From contig NC_091132.1 in the NCBI RefSeq assembly GCF_040183065.1, positions 160,415,602 through 160,479,601 on the forward strand: DNA of 64,000 nt. The letters run 5' to 3'. The position numbers and the translations under genes were made by a program. The notes under the pieces were generated by a model that worked only from the letters and a program-made list of their open reading frames with translations, made no database searches and had not been told where the DNA came from. Origin of the DNA: Periplaneta americana. Lineage: Eukaryota > Arthropoda > Insecta > Blattodea > Blattidae. The first letter of the stretch is position 1. The number at the start of each line of letters is the position of its first letter. Below are positions 11,041 through 23,304 of the stretch, piece by piece.

Positions 11041-12887
11041 AGGGCTTGAGAGATTGAAGACACTATCACCCAAAAAGAAGAAGTTTGATGTTGGTACAAT
11101 TACAGACAGTACTACTGACTCAGAAAGACAGTTGAAAGCACGGTTAGACAAATTAGAGGAAGATAATAAACAAATGCAGACTCAAATGAATAGGTTAAAA
11201 CTTAAAAATAAGTTGCTGACCTTGGCTTTGAGCAGGAAAAGTAAACATATACAGCAACTTGAGAACAAAATCAATGCAAATGTATAAGAGAGAGATTCCC
11301 TTGTTTTGAGAAAAAAATTTACAGATAATCAGATCAAGAACTCGTTGGGGACAAAAAAGATGTCAAAATGGACAAGAGAAGATATAAGCAGAGCCTTGAC
11401 ACTCCACTCAATATCGAGGAAATGCTACACGTATTTAAGACAAAGTGTAGGAATCCCCTTACCATCACTGTCAACTCTAAGGTGCTGGGTTTCCAATATG
11501 CAGGCCTGGCATATTAAGTGATGTTTTATTTATAATGCAAACTCTATGCAAGAATTTGAGAAAAAATTAACTTCTGTGTATCCTGAGGTTTGATAAAATG
11601 AATGTGGATGCAAGAGTGTGCTATGGCCAAGATGACAACAAAGTTTATGGGCCCCACAGCCAGACACAAGTTGTAATGGTTCGAGCGCTATACAGTAATT
11701 GGAAGCAGCCAATATTTTTTGATTCTGACATTCCAATGACAGGATCACTGCTAAAACAAATCATTTTAGAAGTGCAAAAGGTGGGTTTTGTTATTGTGGG
11801 AGTTCTAAGTGACATGGGTGGGAAAAACAAGAGAGTCTGCAAGAAATTGGAAGTAGATTACAAGAAAAGTTGTTCTGATAATCCCAGTGATGACACCAAC
11901 CGCATCTGGGTTTTCCAAGATGTGCCACACATGATAAAATTATTGAGAAACCACTTCATTGACGATGGGTTTACTTTGCCCAGTGGAAAGGTAATTAACA
12001 AAACCATTATCGAGAATATTTTATCTATGGATGGAGGTGAAATAAGAATATGCCCAAAACTGAAATATAACCATGTCCTGCATGTGAATTATTTTCAAAT
12101 CACGTTGCAAAGGCCATTAGTTACCTTTTGTCCAATGAACATGAAACATCAGAATATTTTAAACTTGTTAATGATGTTTTTGATATTTTCAATTCTAGGA
12201 TTCCAGACAATGAACAAATTGCCGTTTCAAGTGGTTTTGGCAAACATTTTGAAGACCAAGAGAATATTCTAAGGAAATTTCATACCATGTGTGAAAAAAT
12301 GAGAGTTGGCAAGAACACTTCATTGCTTCCTTTTCAGAAAGGTTTTATGATGTTCATTAGATATTTATTAGGTTGTTTTTCTAACCTCAGAAAATTGTAT
12401 GGGCTAAGCTACATCTTATCTGCTAGATTGAACCAAGACTGCCTTGAAAATCTTTTCTCTCAAAAAAGAGCATTGGGGCGCATTTACGATCATCCCCTTC
12501 CAGTAGAATTTACAAACCGTTTGAGGCTGCTTATAATGAGCCACAACATTTCAGACATTCGGTCAATTCCTCAGCTGCTGAACTAGAAGCAGACACAAAT
12601 GACTATCTTACTTCTAACCTTTTTGCAGGACTTCTACCAGACCCAGACATGACAGAGATATTGGAAATGATAGAAAATGATTCTGAAATTTCAGAAATTA
12701 CTGTTGAAAACCTTCATGAAGTAAGAGTCACACAAAATGTTTCTGAATTTCCCTGTTGAGGTCTACGATATTTGGCTGGGTATATTGCCTTTCGCTGTTG
12801 TGAAGTAGATAGATCATTAGGGGATCCTGCAGACCAATTAATTAGTGTTACACCAGATGCATTACCGGTACATCAGGGCTGGATAGA
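11041..12887 (+). pseudogene. P-element-like transposase, copy 1
   Basis: Open blocks in order: a coiled-coil region 'KARLDKLEEDNKQMQTQMNR' (11054-11287); a helix-turn-helix segment 'KWTREDISRALTLHS...PLPSLSTLRCW' (11306-11521); an RNase H-like core 'MNVDARVCYGQDDNKVYGPH', 'VVMVRALYSNWKQPIFFD', 'VGVLSDMGGKN', 'VFQDVPHMIKLLRNHF' (11598-12080); then in another frame 'LPFQKGFMMFIRYLLG', 'LNQDCLENLFSQKRALG', 'YDHPLPVEF' (12128-12586) and 'YLAGYIAFRCCEVDRSLG'. This is the domain order of P-element/THAP9-type transposases, which cut and paste DNA and usually carry an N-terminal THAP finger; I see no THAP finger here. Stops at 11285 and 11519 and frameshifts near 12100 and 12590 disable it. It is about 85-90 percent alike, by eye, to the second copy at 14620-16010. 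Confidence 0.85.
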
Positions 12888-13200
12888 AAAACTATGCAGA
12901 ACACATCACAATTGCCAACCACACCTACAGAGACATCTACACAGACATGGAAATGCTGCACATCCAACCAAAAAGCCAGAAACTCAACACACTAGAACAA
13001 TATGAAATATACAGACATACGAAAACACACCCCAACGATATTCTCAACACACAACTCAATTTCAAAACACATATACTCTTTGACTCTACACTACGAACGC
13101 AACCTCACAGGAAACAAGAGGCGCCAAGACCAACAACGACCAGTTCTGAAGATGATCCAAAATAGGTCGAAACATGTTAACAAGGTACGTTAAAATTTAA
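12888..13200 (+). mobile_element. Penelope-like element, C-terminal fragment
   Basis: In frame from 12889 the translation runs 'KNYAEHITIANHTYRDIYTD', 'MEMLHIQPKSQKLNTLEQYE', 'IYRHTKTHPNDILNTQLNF'. This is the end of the GIY-YIG endonuclease region typical of Penelope-like retroelements (H-T, N-LE-YEIY). It begins exactly where the P-element-like copy 1 breaks off. The second P-like copy shows the uninterrupted site, so 12888-13679 is an insertion into copy 1 or was deleted from copy 2. The remaining 13200-13679 holds nothing I recognise. Confidence 0.7.
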
Positions 13201-13679
13201 CACAAGTAAGTTCTTATCATACATATTCCGAAGAAAAACTGTCTTGAGGAGGTCTGCTCAAACTATCAGATGAATGGCTATGCAAGTGAAACAGTTTGAA
13301 GTAGTGTTTGTAAGTGTGCATGGTGATAAATTAAACTGCTGCAACGTCATTAAGGGCATGTGTAACTTTTTCGCACAGAAGTTCTCACTTGTACATTCAT
13401 TACTAATTAAAATATACACAAAGGACATTTATCCGCATTCGTTTGCTGAATACGGCAGTGAAGACTGAGCAGCGGAACTACAAAAAAAGAAGGCGCGTAA
13501 ATGGCAAGCTTCTTCTAGGCGCTGACAAGAGAGAATTCATTCAAATCTTCAGAGGGGAGGAAAAGGTATGTAATATAAATACCTAAATAATAAATACTGT
13601 GTTTCAAAATATTCAGCCTATTTTCAAAAATAATTAAGTGTTCACGACTTGACATATTCATAGTCAATGAATGGCATGA

Positions 13680-13795
13680 GGTGGCTAGCTTTATTCTCTG
13701 ACCAACTTCACCCCGTGGAGTCATGGTAATATTAAATCAGGCTGAAAGGGCTCTAGGGCCAATATGGGTCCAAAGATGTCAAACATAATATGTTT
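13680..13795 (+). mobile_element. LINE ORF1 fragment, duplicate of 16011-16120
   Basis: The sequence from 'ggtggctagctttattctc' to 'caaacataatatg' repeats 16011-16120 with a few changes. It therefore belongs to the 5' part of the LINE at 16011. Its position after the P-like copy suggests that a P-plus-LINE unit was duplicated. Confidence 0.75.
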
Positions 13796-13900
13796 GTAAC
13801 ATTTAATACGGTTTATAGATTTAAGTGGGTTATGTTAATAATCAACTTAATGTTTATTATATCGAGTGTTTGAAAATCTATGATTAATCATATAGTAGTA

Positions 13901-14606
13901 TACAGGGAGATTCACGAGGAAAGGTAAAAAATTTAGGATACGATACCTTAGGCCATTTTGAGTGAAAAAGTTCATATGAACATAGGTCCGTTTTCGAACG
14001 ATGGCGGAGATAGGTGCATTTTTTGGTAAAATGTCTCACCCCAATGTGAATCAGAAGTTACCATATGCTGGTGACGTGAGACAAGGTCTCTGATGAATGA
14101 CGTAACATTGGAATCTCATTGTAAGCGATGTAGACAAGAAAAGAGAAACAAATCGGGTGGTGGGGCATTACAAATGTCACAACAAATACACTATCACTTA
14201 CCGGTTCACAGCAGTTCTGTCAGCTATCTGCAGTACAGTAGTTATACAGGTACAGTTATCGAAAGTGTTAAGTTCTGTTTTCCAAGATGCCTTATAAATT
14301 TTCGACTGCAGAATACGACGATATTGTGTATGTTTATGGTTTGAGCGATGGAAGTTCCTTGCGTGCCATCACTGAATATGAAAGATGCTTTCCGAACAGA
14401 AAGGTACCATATCGAAGAGTATTTACTGTCTATGGAGTTGGATGAAAGACATGGTATAGCAAAGGAACTGGGAAATGAGAGAGGTGCTGATCGACCGTAT
14501 TTTGGATCGCTCCCGAGGGATTCACGCCCGAGCGCAACAGTGCATTGAAGCACAAGGAGGTACCTTTGAAAATTTGCGAAAACATCGACTCCGACTTCCA
14601 GAATAT
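13901..14606 (+). mobile_element. mariner-type element with internal deletion
   Basis: Begins with a terminal-repeat-like 'tacagggagattcacgagga' and about 380 bases of leader. An ATG at 14286 opens 'MPYKFSTAEYDDIVYVYGLS' then 'SLRAITEYERCFPNRKVPYR', the N-terminal helix-turn-helix of an insect Tc1/mariner family. After 'RRVFT' the sequence passes into another frame resembling only the last residues, 'ARAQQCIEAQGGTFENLRKH', and a stop. The whole catalytic region is gone. The right terminal repeat is also missing, because the P-like copy 2 starts within about 20 bases. Confidence 0.7.
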
Positions 14607-14619
14607 TAGGTATGTATGC

Positions 14620-16010
14620 ATTATTTATAATGCAAACTCAATGCAAGAACTTGACAAAAAATGAACATTTATGTATCCTGAGGTTTGATAAAATGAACGT
14701 AGATGCAAGAGTGTGCTATGGCCAAGATGAGAACAAAGTTTATGTATCCCACAGCCAGGCACACGTTGTAATGGTTCGAGCGCAATGCAGTAATTGGAAG
14801 CAACCAATATTTTTTTGATTCTGACATTCCAATGACAGGATCACTGCTAAAACAAATCATTTTAGAAGTGCAAAATGTGGGTTTTGTTATTGTGGGAGTT
14901 CTAAGTGACATGGGTGGGAAAAACAAGAGAGTCTGGAAGGATTTGGAAGTAGATTATAAGAAAAGTTGTTTTGATAATCCCAGTGACGCCATTAAGCGCA
15001 TCTGGGCTTTCCAAGATGTGCCACACATGATAAAATTATTCAGAAACCACTTCATTGAAGATGCTTTTACTTTGCCCAGTGAGAAGATAATTAACAAAAC
15101 CATTATTTAAGAATATTTTATCTAGGGAAGGAGGTGAAATAAGAATATGCTCCAAAACTGAAACATAACCATCTAATGGTATCAGGTAGAGTCCGACAGC
15201 ATGTCCGTCCTGGATGTGAATTATTTTCAAACCACGTTGCAAAGGCCATTAGTTACCTCTTGCCCAATGAACATGAAACATCAGAATATTTTAAACTTGT
15301 TAATTATGTTTTTGATATTTTCAATTCTAGGATTCCAGACAATGAACAAATTGCCGTTTCAAGTGGTTTTGGCAAACATTTTGAAGACCAAGAGAATATT
15401 CTAAGGAAATTTCATACCATGTGTGAAAAAATGAGAGTTGGCAAGAACACTTCATTGCTTCCTTTTCAGAAAGGTTTTATGATGTTCATTAGATATTTAT
15501 TAGGTTGTTTTTCTGACCTCAGAAAATTGTCTGGGCTAAGCTACATCTTAACTGCTAGAATGAACCAAGACTGCCTTGAAAATCTTTTCTCTCAAATAAG
15601 GGCATTGGGAAGCATTTACGACCATCCCCTTCCAGTAGAATTTAAAAACCGTTAGAGGCTGCTTATAATGAGCCACAACATTTCAGACATTTCGTTCAAT
15701 TCCTCAGCTGTTGAACTAGAAGCAGACACGAATGACTGTCTTACTTCTAACCTTTTTGCAGGACTTCTACCAGACATGACAGAGGCATTGGCAATGATAG
15801 AAAGCGATTCTGAAATTTCAGAGATTACTGTTAAAAACCTTCCTGAAGAGTCACACAAAATGTTTCTGAATTTCCCAGCTGAGGTCTACGATATTTGGCT
15901 GGCTATATTGCTTTTTGCTGTCGTGAAGTAGATAGATCATTAGGGGATCCTACAGGCCAATTAATTAGTGTTACACCAGATGCATTACCGGTACATCAGG
16001 GCTGGATAGA
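14620..16010 (+). pseudogene. P-element-like transposase, copy 2 (5'-truncated)
   Basis: Homologous to copy 1 from 'tttataatgcaaactc' onward, so the coiled-coil and helix-turn-helix parts are absent. It carries 'MNVDARVCYGQDENKVY' (14694), 'VGVLSDMGGKNKRVW', 'AFQDVPHMIKLFRNHF' (14832-15110), then in other frames 'LPFQKGFMMFIRYLLG', 'MNQDCLENLFSQIRALG' and 'AGYIAFCCREVDRSLG'. Stops and frameshifts (for example near 14815, 15108 and 15655) differ from those in copy 1, so the two decayed independently after duplication. The segment 15110-15240 here retains sequence (VRQHVRPGCELFSNHVAKAI) that copy 1 has lost near 12085. Confidence 0.83.
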
Positions 16011-18992
16011 GGTGGCTAGCTTTATTCTCCGACCATCTTCACCCCGTGGAGTCATGGTAATTTTAAATGAGGCTGAAAGGGCTCTAGGGCCAATCTGGGT
16101 CCAAAGATGTCAAGCATAATATGAGGAATGCCTGGCTATTCGTGAGTCAGCTAAAGCTGCAGACAACACCTGAAGCCACGAAGAATTACCAAATCAAAAG
16201 AGGACTCAAAGAAAACGTGACCTGCGAAGAAATAACTACAATCTTCAGCACGAAAGCATTCAAAGTGGGTATCCCCTATGAACACCTAACCAGGGTCAAC
16301 GTAGGGAATTTCTGGCCAGCAAGAATAGCCGTCAGACGCTTCCGATTTCGCCCTTTCGTACCTAATGGGATTATGAAGATTAATCCCTCGAATAACATAC
16401 AAAACGAGTCCTTAAAAAGAAGGAACCAAAAGGGAAAAGGCTCACCAGGATACCTAAAAATCATGTTATGAAACATAGAAGGAATAAAAAGTGCAATGAG
16501 CACGAGCCCGGGAAACTTCCTAAAAGGGTACGACATAGCAATCCTAACGGAAACATTCTTAATCGAAAACTGGCAACAACCAGAGTTTTACAGAATATAC
16601 CTCAAGGCTAGACAGGGCAAAAAACGTAGACCATACAGGGGATAACTATCCTCCTAAAACCGCACTTGAGGCCAATTATAGCAACTAAGAAACACACACT
16701 ACTAATAGAACCAGAACATCTTGCAATAGTAGCCGCATATTTCCAACCGAATATGATAGCAATCGAAATAATGGACGAGCGAGGCCAAACGATCACCCAG
16801 AAAAACCAGGTCAAACCAGTAATCATCGCGGGACGTCTAAACTGCAGAACAGACACTCAAAACTATAAAACAAAGGTAGTGCTGGAAAAACTGCAAGAGG
16901 GCTTCACCTTACTAAACAAACCTACGATACCTACATACATCTCTCACAACGGGAAGAGCGCAATAGATTTGCTCTCACAAAAGGACCTATAACAGGAAAC
17001 ATAACTACGTCATGGACAGCAAACCACGCAGCAATGAGGAAGCATATACCTCTAGAAATAAATATCCAAGATGAATGGGAGAAGACACAGGAAAAGACAA
17101 ACACAACCCCTCATAAGGAAGCTAGACATCGGGAAAGTAGAAGCCAAGATTGTGAATGCATATAGAAACTCTAATAGAAAACGCGAGGCTGGAGGAAGCC
17201 ACTCAAAACTGAGGCGAAATACTCAAACAAGTCGCCAGTCTCCGTCTCAAAAGAAGAGGAAAACCGTGGTTCAATTGGGAGTGTTACAGGCTAAGGAGAG
17301 ACACCTTAGATACCTTGCAACAGCTGAGACAGAATGCAAAAAACGCCTCTCTACTCCTCACATACGCTGAAAAAAGGAAGCACTATAAGAAAATAATAAA
17401 AGAAAAGCTCATTAAGGGCAGGATGTTAGTGGAGGAAACTAGGAATGACCCACATCTACCACTCCGCCCAAAGAAGCAAACACATACATACTACTTTATC
17501 ATGAAAATATGGGAATCACACTTCAGCAACATACTCAACAAAGAAGGACCAACAGATGCCGGATAGGAATCACAAGAACTCACATCGCCAATAGCTACAG
17601 ACTGGATGCCCCTGACCACGGAGGAAGTCGGATATGCCATCGGTAACTCCAAAAACATGAAAGCCATGGATCCAGACAGAATATACAATGAATACGTAAA
17701 AGACCAGCACACCTGTTAGCTCCGGTCCGGACAAAGTTATACAACAAATGCATAGAAACAGCCTCCATACCTGAACAATGGAGAAAATCAACTGTAAAGG
17801 TATTATATAAAGAGAAAGGAGACCCCCAAAGACCATAACAAATACAGAGGCATCGCACTGGAAAAATGCCCTTTCAAAATTTTCACCAAAATAATAACAG
17901 GAAGAATAAGTGAGGAAATAGAAGAGCACCTGCCAGAAAACCCGTTAGGGTTCAGGAAAGGAAGATCAACCCTAAATGCAATAGAACTCTTCTTAAGGCG
18001 TATCTGGGAAGCCTTGGAGGAAAAAGAGAAATATTACACTGTTTTTATAGACTTCACAAAGGCCTTCGACCTACTAGACAGACAACTAGTGAGAGCAAAA
18101 CTAAAGGAGACACTAGGGGACAACAACATATGGACAAACATCATCAATACACTACAGCAGACATCTCAATAGGGCCTTCTCGGAGCACTTCTTCCTCTAT
18201 CTCTTTTTTAATGTAAGAGTGGAACAAGATGTGGGAGCAGTTCATGTATCTCCGGATGAAGTTACTGACTGCGACGTTTGAATAGACATCTACCACTACA
18301 ATGTTGTCTCCATCTCCGAGGAAAGAATGACCTTTTTCACCGCATATGTATGAAGAAATGAAAGCTTTCATAGGGAAAGTGAAATTTTGGGAGTCGCAAG
18401 TTTCATTGGGTAAACTGTTACTATTTTATTAATTTAAAATTGTTAGCTAATTTGAATCAAGACCAGTGTAACAAATATAATGAAGTACTGAAGAACTTGA
18501 GAAAAGAATTTGAGACCAGATTTATGTTTTGAATAGTTCTAATTTAAAATAATTGTGAATTCTGAGATGTTTTGGTTATTGTTAATTATTGAAAACATTA
18601 CGAAACATATTATTTAACTATTATTGTAATTAATATATTAATATTGGCGTATCATAAGAATACGTACCTTGACATCCAACAAGTTTAATTGTAATTTAAT
18701 TATTATTATTTAATTGAATTTTACTTTATTAAATATAGTATTAACTTAAAAAAAGAGAGATACCAAAAACTATTTACTAGAAATGAAGTATTGTTGTAGT
18801 TTAGTCAACTGTCCAAAGAAAGATCTGAACCCCAGAAATGATACCAACCAGGCAACACTTATGAGAAAACTAAGCCAGGAGATAATGGGGTAGGACAGCC
18901 AGTTCCTTGTGCTTAAATAATTACGTAAAATGTATGGTTCTTCATGCTTCAGATGTTTTCTTTTTACTCATTAATATATAGTTATAAAATGA

Positions 18993-19040
<48 letters not shown>

Positions 19041-19965
19041 TACTACTACAAACTACTTAAGAAATTTTATTCTTTCCGAAAACAACCGTCTGTTGTGACA
19101 GTACAACTCAAAAGTGCAGCTTTGTGGAATTTCTCCCGCGACAGTTGCAATTGAGCTCGATCATGCATGCGACATAAATCAGCGATTGGCTATCTTCGGG
19201 TATTGCACTTATCTCTTCAGCTGACTACGCTATCTAGACTTGCTCTCTGTAACAACTTTTATGCATTGGCCTTGAGACGCCTGCACTACAGAGTTGGAAT
19301 GAAATACGCGTCTCAGATAACCTTGCCTGTCAGAACAGATAACCCAAACAAATGGAGGCCTACAGGGCGACCCACTAAGCCCCTATACTAGCAACCGAAG
19401 AAACCCTTAGGATTACCCAAAGAGGGGGAATATTCTCATGCGCATACGTGGACGATATCGTAATAGGCTCAAAGGTCATAACAAAACTGCAGGAGATAAT
19501 AAACGAGTGGAAAAATGGTGCTCCAAGAACGAACTAGAAATCAATATATCAAAAAGATACAATGATCTTCAGAAACGGAGGAAGAGCCCCCAGCATCGGT
19601 GGAGATACACATAAATGAAAATAAACTGAAAATAGTACCAGAATTCAAGTATCTAGGCGTCACGCTGCAAACGAGTGCAAAGTGCTTCAAGACACAGATC
19701 ACAGGAAAGGCAACCCAAGCAATAATGACAATGCATGAAATAAGAAACATCAGATCCCTCAACCTAGAAACGACAATGCTATTATTGAGAGTAAAAATTC
19801 TGCCAATACTGACATACGGCATAGAAATCATCCGGATACACTTGACAATACAGAACCTATCCACCCTGGAAAGTGTGAAAGCAAGATATGTCTTACTATG
19901 ATCAAAATCAATGGAAAAATAAGCTAATAGAAAATTTGTTAGAAACAGCGTAGGTGTAACTAAAG
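16011..19965 (+). mobile_element. non-LTR retrotransposon (APE endonuclease plus RT), split by an hAT insert
   Basis: Reading order: an ORF1-type tail 'SPRGVMVILNEAERALGPIW' ... 'FWPARIAVRRFRFRPFVPNG' (16020-16380); an AP-endonuclease-like domain 'NIEGIKSAMS', 'YDIAILTETFLIENW', 'PVIIAGRLNCRTD', 'SHNGKSAIDL' (16470-16960); a linker with 'KRKTVVQLGVLQAKERH'; then RT with 'LTTEEVGYAIGNSKNMKAMD' (17616), 'LGFRKGRSTLNAIELFLRRI' (17945), 'VFIDFTKAFDLLDR' (18040). The hAT insert 18158-19283 follows, after which RT resumes with 'RVSDNLA', 'GLQGDPLSP' (19350-19372), 'AYVDDIVIGSK' (19440), 'EFKYLGVTLQ' and 'LPILTYGIEII'. The catalytic pair is YVDD rather than YADD. Several frameshifts and stops disable it, and the 3' end is lost near 19965. 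Confidence 0.82.
18158..19283. mobile_element. hAT-type insertion with 8-bp target duplication
   Basis: Flanked by CACTACAG at 18150-18157 and 19284-19291. The ends match as inverted repeats: left cagacatctcaatagggcc, right (complement) caggcgtctcaaggccaa. An 8-bp duplication and a CAG--TCTCAA terminus fit the hAT superfamily. Removing the insert restores the LINE reading frame (..NIINTLQSWNEIRVSDNLA..). It contains a 75-codon minus-strand open frame (18144-18371) of no known family and an ATT microsatellite (18999-19038). No transposase is recognisable, so it is probably non-autonomous. Confidence 0.85.
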
Positions 19966-19978
19966 TGAATTTATATTA

Positions 19979-20724
19979 CAGTGATACTTTACTTAACAGA
20001 CACTTCCCAATAACGGACTACTCTCAATGGCGGACATTTTAAAATTCCCCTGCAAAATAACATTGGCCCTTATGATAAAATTCTTTCAAATAGCGGAAAT
20101 TCTCAATAACGGACGCGGACACTGAAATGTATCTCCCAACAACAATTAAAACTTCCAAATAACAGACAGCGTGAAAGAAAAAAAAGAAAAAGACGGTTGT
20201 AAATTAAACGAAATTCTAACGCAATTCTTTGCAACAATCATTATTGTGCGTTTGAACGTTCTTGTACTTTATTGAAGGTAAGCAGCACAGTTGTTAGTTG
20301 TGATACTGTAAGTGAGCAGTCCGTACTTTCTTAGTTTGTCAAGTTGAGTGTTCGGAAGTACAGTCACATTAAAAATGTCACAAAAACGTTAATGTTTGTC
20401 ACTAAAAGAGAAAGTGGATATTGTAAAGCATAGTGAGAAGGAGAAATTAAGTGTTCGTGAGCTGGCCACAAAGTTTAATGTGAGAAAAACTCAGGTTAGT
20501 GATGATTATTTCATTTACTGCTACGATTTCTCTCTGGATGAAAACTGTAAACAATCTCACAGTCTCACTGTCTACTGTACTGCACCGTAAAATATAGTGT
20601 TGAATATGTATGAGAAATTCTAATGTATTGTATACATACTAACGATTTTCTACATAGCGGATACTTCTCAATAACAGACATTAAATTTTTCCCCGGCGGT
20701 GTCCGCTATTGGGAAGTTTCACTG
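19979..20724 (+). mobile_element. pogo/Tigger-type element, non-autonomous
   Basis: TA duplications at 19977-19978 and 20725-20726 border inverted ends starting CAGTGA-ACTT. The sub-terminal words 'ttcccaataacgga' and 'ttcccaatagcggac' match in inverted orientation. Inside, from 20398, 'LSLKEKVDIVKHSEKEKLSV' and 'RELATKFNVRKTQV' match the CENP-B/pogo N-terminal helix-turn-helix. The rest of the transposase is absent and a stop precedes the motif. The element is a deletion derivative that kept only the DNA-binding domain remnant. Confidence 0.82.
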
Positions 20725-20726
20725 TA

Positions 20727-20999
20727 TTACTATCTTAAAGTTTAAAAGTGTTTATGGTATCAACATTAGTTTTTCTTTAAAATCTGTGGCAACAAACCCT
20801 GACCTAATGAATTGTACAACATATATAACAGTTAGGAACACTTTCACAATCCTTATGCATACATAGAATGAGACTGCGTTATGTGCCGACTGAGGGTGGC
20901 TACATACTGGAAGAACCCAGTCAACAGGGCCATATACTGAAAGTGCAGAAATCTTCTTCCTGTTAATTTCAAGGATGGTTTGTAAATATGTGGCTGTGT
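20727..20999. other. no recognisable feature
   Basis: Short AT-rich spacer between the pogo-type element and the LINE 3' end. Nothing assignable. Confidence 0.4.
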
Positions 21000-21490
21000 G
21001 TGTTCGTTGTGGAAATTGTGTGGTAATGTTTTTCTCTTCTGCCTTTCACCTCTGGAATTCGTTACCTAATGACGTCAGGGACTGCCGGACTTTATCACAA
21101 TTCAAAATTAAATTCGAAAATTTTGTCTTAGTTAATGTTTTTAGGTATTGCTAGAAGTATTCATTTGTTTTTTTTTTTTCCTTTTTTATTGTAGATTAAA
21201 ATTCCAAGTTTCTTGTTTATGTTAGTTAATTAGTTAGGAAACAATTAATTATGATACTTAATCACTCATTTAAAGTTTGTGTTACTGCAACCTGTGTATA
21301 TTTTTGTGTGGCTTTACTTTGTTTATAATGTTTTTTTCTCTCTCTCTGTCTGTACATATTTCTTGTGTAGCTTTATTTTGTATATAGTGTATTTTTTTCC
21401 CGTTTATTTCTATTATTGTATTTGTACTCCTGGTGTTGTGGAAGAGAAGGTCTAATGGCCTTAACTACAGCAGAATAAATAAATAAATAA
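21000..21490 (+). mobile_element. CR1/Jockey-like LINE 3' end
   Basis: The last ORF2 codons read 'FHLWNSLPNDVRDCRTLSQF' and stop after 'VFRYC'. The 3' UTR ends 'gagaaggtctaatggcc' and '(aaat)n'. The same C-terminal motif and the same 'gagaaggcc-tatggcc' box are found in the fragment at 1-1200 on the other strand, so both belong to one family. Confidence 0.8.
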
Positions 21491-21959
21491 AAGAAAATCA
21501 GACAAGTTACTAAAATCGAACCTTAGAGGATAAGAGCATTAATAAGAAATTTTCTATGCACAAGCCAGAATTATACAGCCACTGACAGGCATAATTTTTA
21601 TAAGTAATTTCCTATGATTATCAGTTTTAAATACAATATCGGTTTATTCTTTCAGAAAATATATGAATACTAACTAGAAATACAAACTTTACACAAGGCG
21701 ATTTAATCTCAGTTTTTCTGATTCTGACTGCTGCACTTCCCCGATAAAAAGCGAGGGTCAGGCAGCGCGTAAATAAAACATTCTTGCTGTATTTTTGTAC
21801 AAAAACTCCCAAATTTCCAGCTGAAATATACTTAGACGATAAATATAAAATATTAACGCTGAAATACGTGTAAACACGCATACCGTTTTAGCTTCTCCTC
21901 CTACGTGAAACATATTGCGCACATATTCCATTTGAAAGTTATTCCGCCTATCTAAAGAA

Positions 21960-22135
21960 ACATATATTTAGACTTCCCGATCCCAGAAAATACCAGTTTA
22001 GGTGGGCGTGCATCTTCAGCTGACGAGAATCTCAGAAACACTTTCCACATATCTCGAACTTCAAAAGTCTTTCGCCTATGTGAATGTGAGCATGTCTGCT
22101 GAAAAATGCTGATACTGAGATACACTTTCCACTCA
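21960..22135 (-). pseudogene. relic C2H2 fingers
   Basis: Minus-strand reading gives 'GKCISVSAFFSRHAHIHIGE' and, after a shift, 'FEICGKCF' stop 'DSRQLKMHAH'. These are two damaged fingers with His pairs and a broken linker. They lie beyond the 3' end of the finger exon of the complete gene and show its array was once longer. Confidence 0.7.
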
Positions 22136-22559
22136 CCTATTACCTCGCTTTACATGCAAACTTACTAAAGACTTTACTAATAAGCAAAAATGTATTTAAA
22201 AATACCCTTAAGGACTTACTAATAAACGGTAGTATATTTAAACACACTATTTAAAGGATGTGATATTTTGTTATTGAAGTGTTGTATCAGTGAAGAAGTG
22301 TGTTGTGTCAGTGAAGCTTTGTAGTTTATAATGGCAGTGCAAAGTATTTGAACAGCGAAACGTTCTTGAAGTGTTGGTGAAATCAGGATAGAATCAGTGA
22401 AATGTGTCATAGTTCCAGTTCAGTGGTTGTCAGCGAAATGAATGTAGTGCTGAAAGGTATTTGTGAAGGTATGAATATATCATATTCGTGGGTTTTAGTT
22501 CGAACTTGGGGTTAAGATCCAAATTAGATTTAATTTAAATGTTATTTTAAGTAACCGTG

Positions 22560-23150
22560 CTTAATTTAAATGAGGATGCTCCCTGTTATTATTATTATTA
22601 TTAATAGTATTAATAATTAGTATTAGTATTATAATTAATTTATTATTAATAGTATTTTTTATTAATTGTTTATTATTATTTATCATTATTGAGTGTAATT
22701 AGTTACCAATGCCACCAGGTATATACCCATTTGCAGTGTGAATAAATAAATACATACATACATACATTATTTCACAGGCCTTCCGCCTGTGTGAATTATT
22801 GTTATTATTATCATTTTTATAATTATAAATAATTAATTATTAATTGTATTTTTTATTCATTGTTTATTATTTATCATTATTGAGTGTAATTAGTTACCAA
22901 TGCCACCGGGTATATACCCATTTGCATTGTGAATGAATAAATACATACATACATTATTCCACAGCCCTTCCGCCTATGTGAATTATTATTATTACTAATT
23001 AATTATTAATTGTATTTTTTATTCATTGTTTATTATTTATCATTATTGAGCGTAATTATTTACCAATGTCACCAGGTATAGGCCCATTTGCAGTGTGAAT
23101 AAATAAATACATACATACATTATTTCACAGCCCTTCCGCCTGTGTGAATA

Positions 23151-23201
<51 letters not shown>

Positions 23202-23304
23202 TGTATTTTTATTCATTGTTTATTATTTATCATTATTGAGTGTAATTAGTTACCAATGCCACCGGGTATATACCCATTTGCAGTGTGAACGAATAAATAA
23301 ATGA

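Noticed and set aside
18780..18900. possible THAP-type N-terminal exon (MKYCCSLVNCPKKD)
   Set aside because: Only the first two Cys fit; no later THAP residues or splice donor are visible, and it lies inside the hAT insert.
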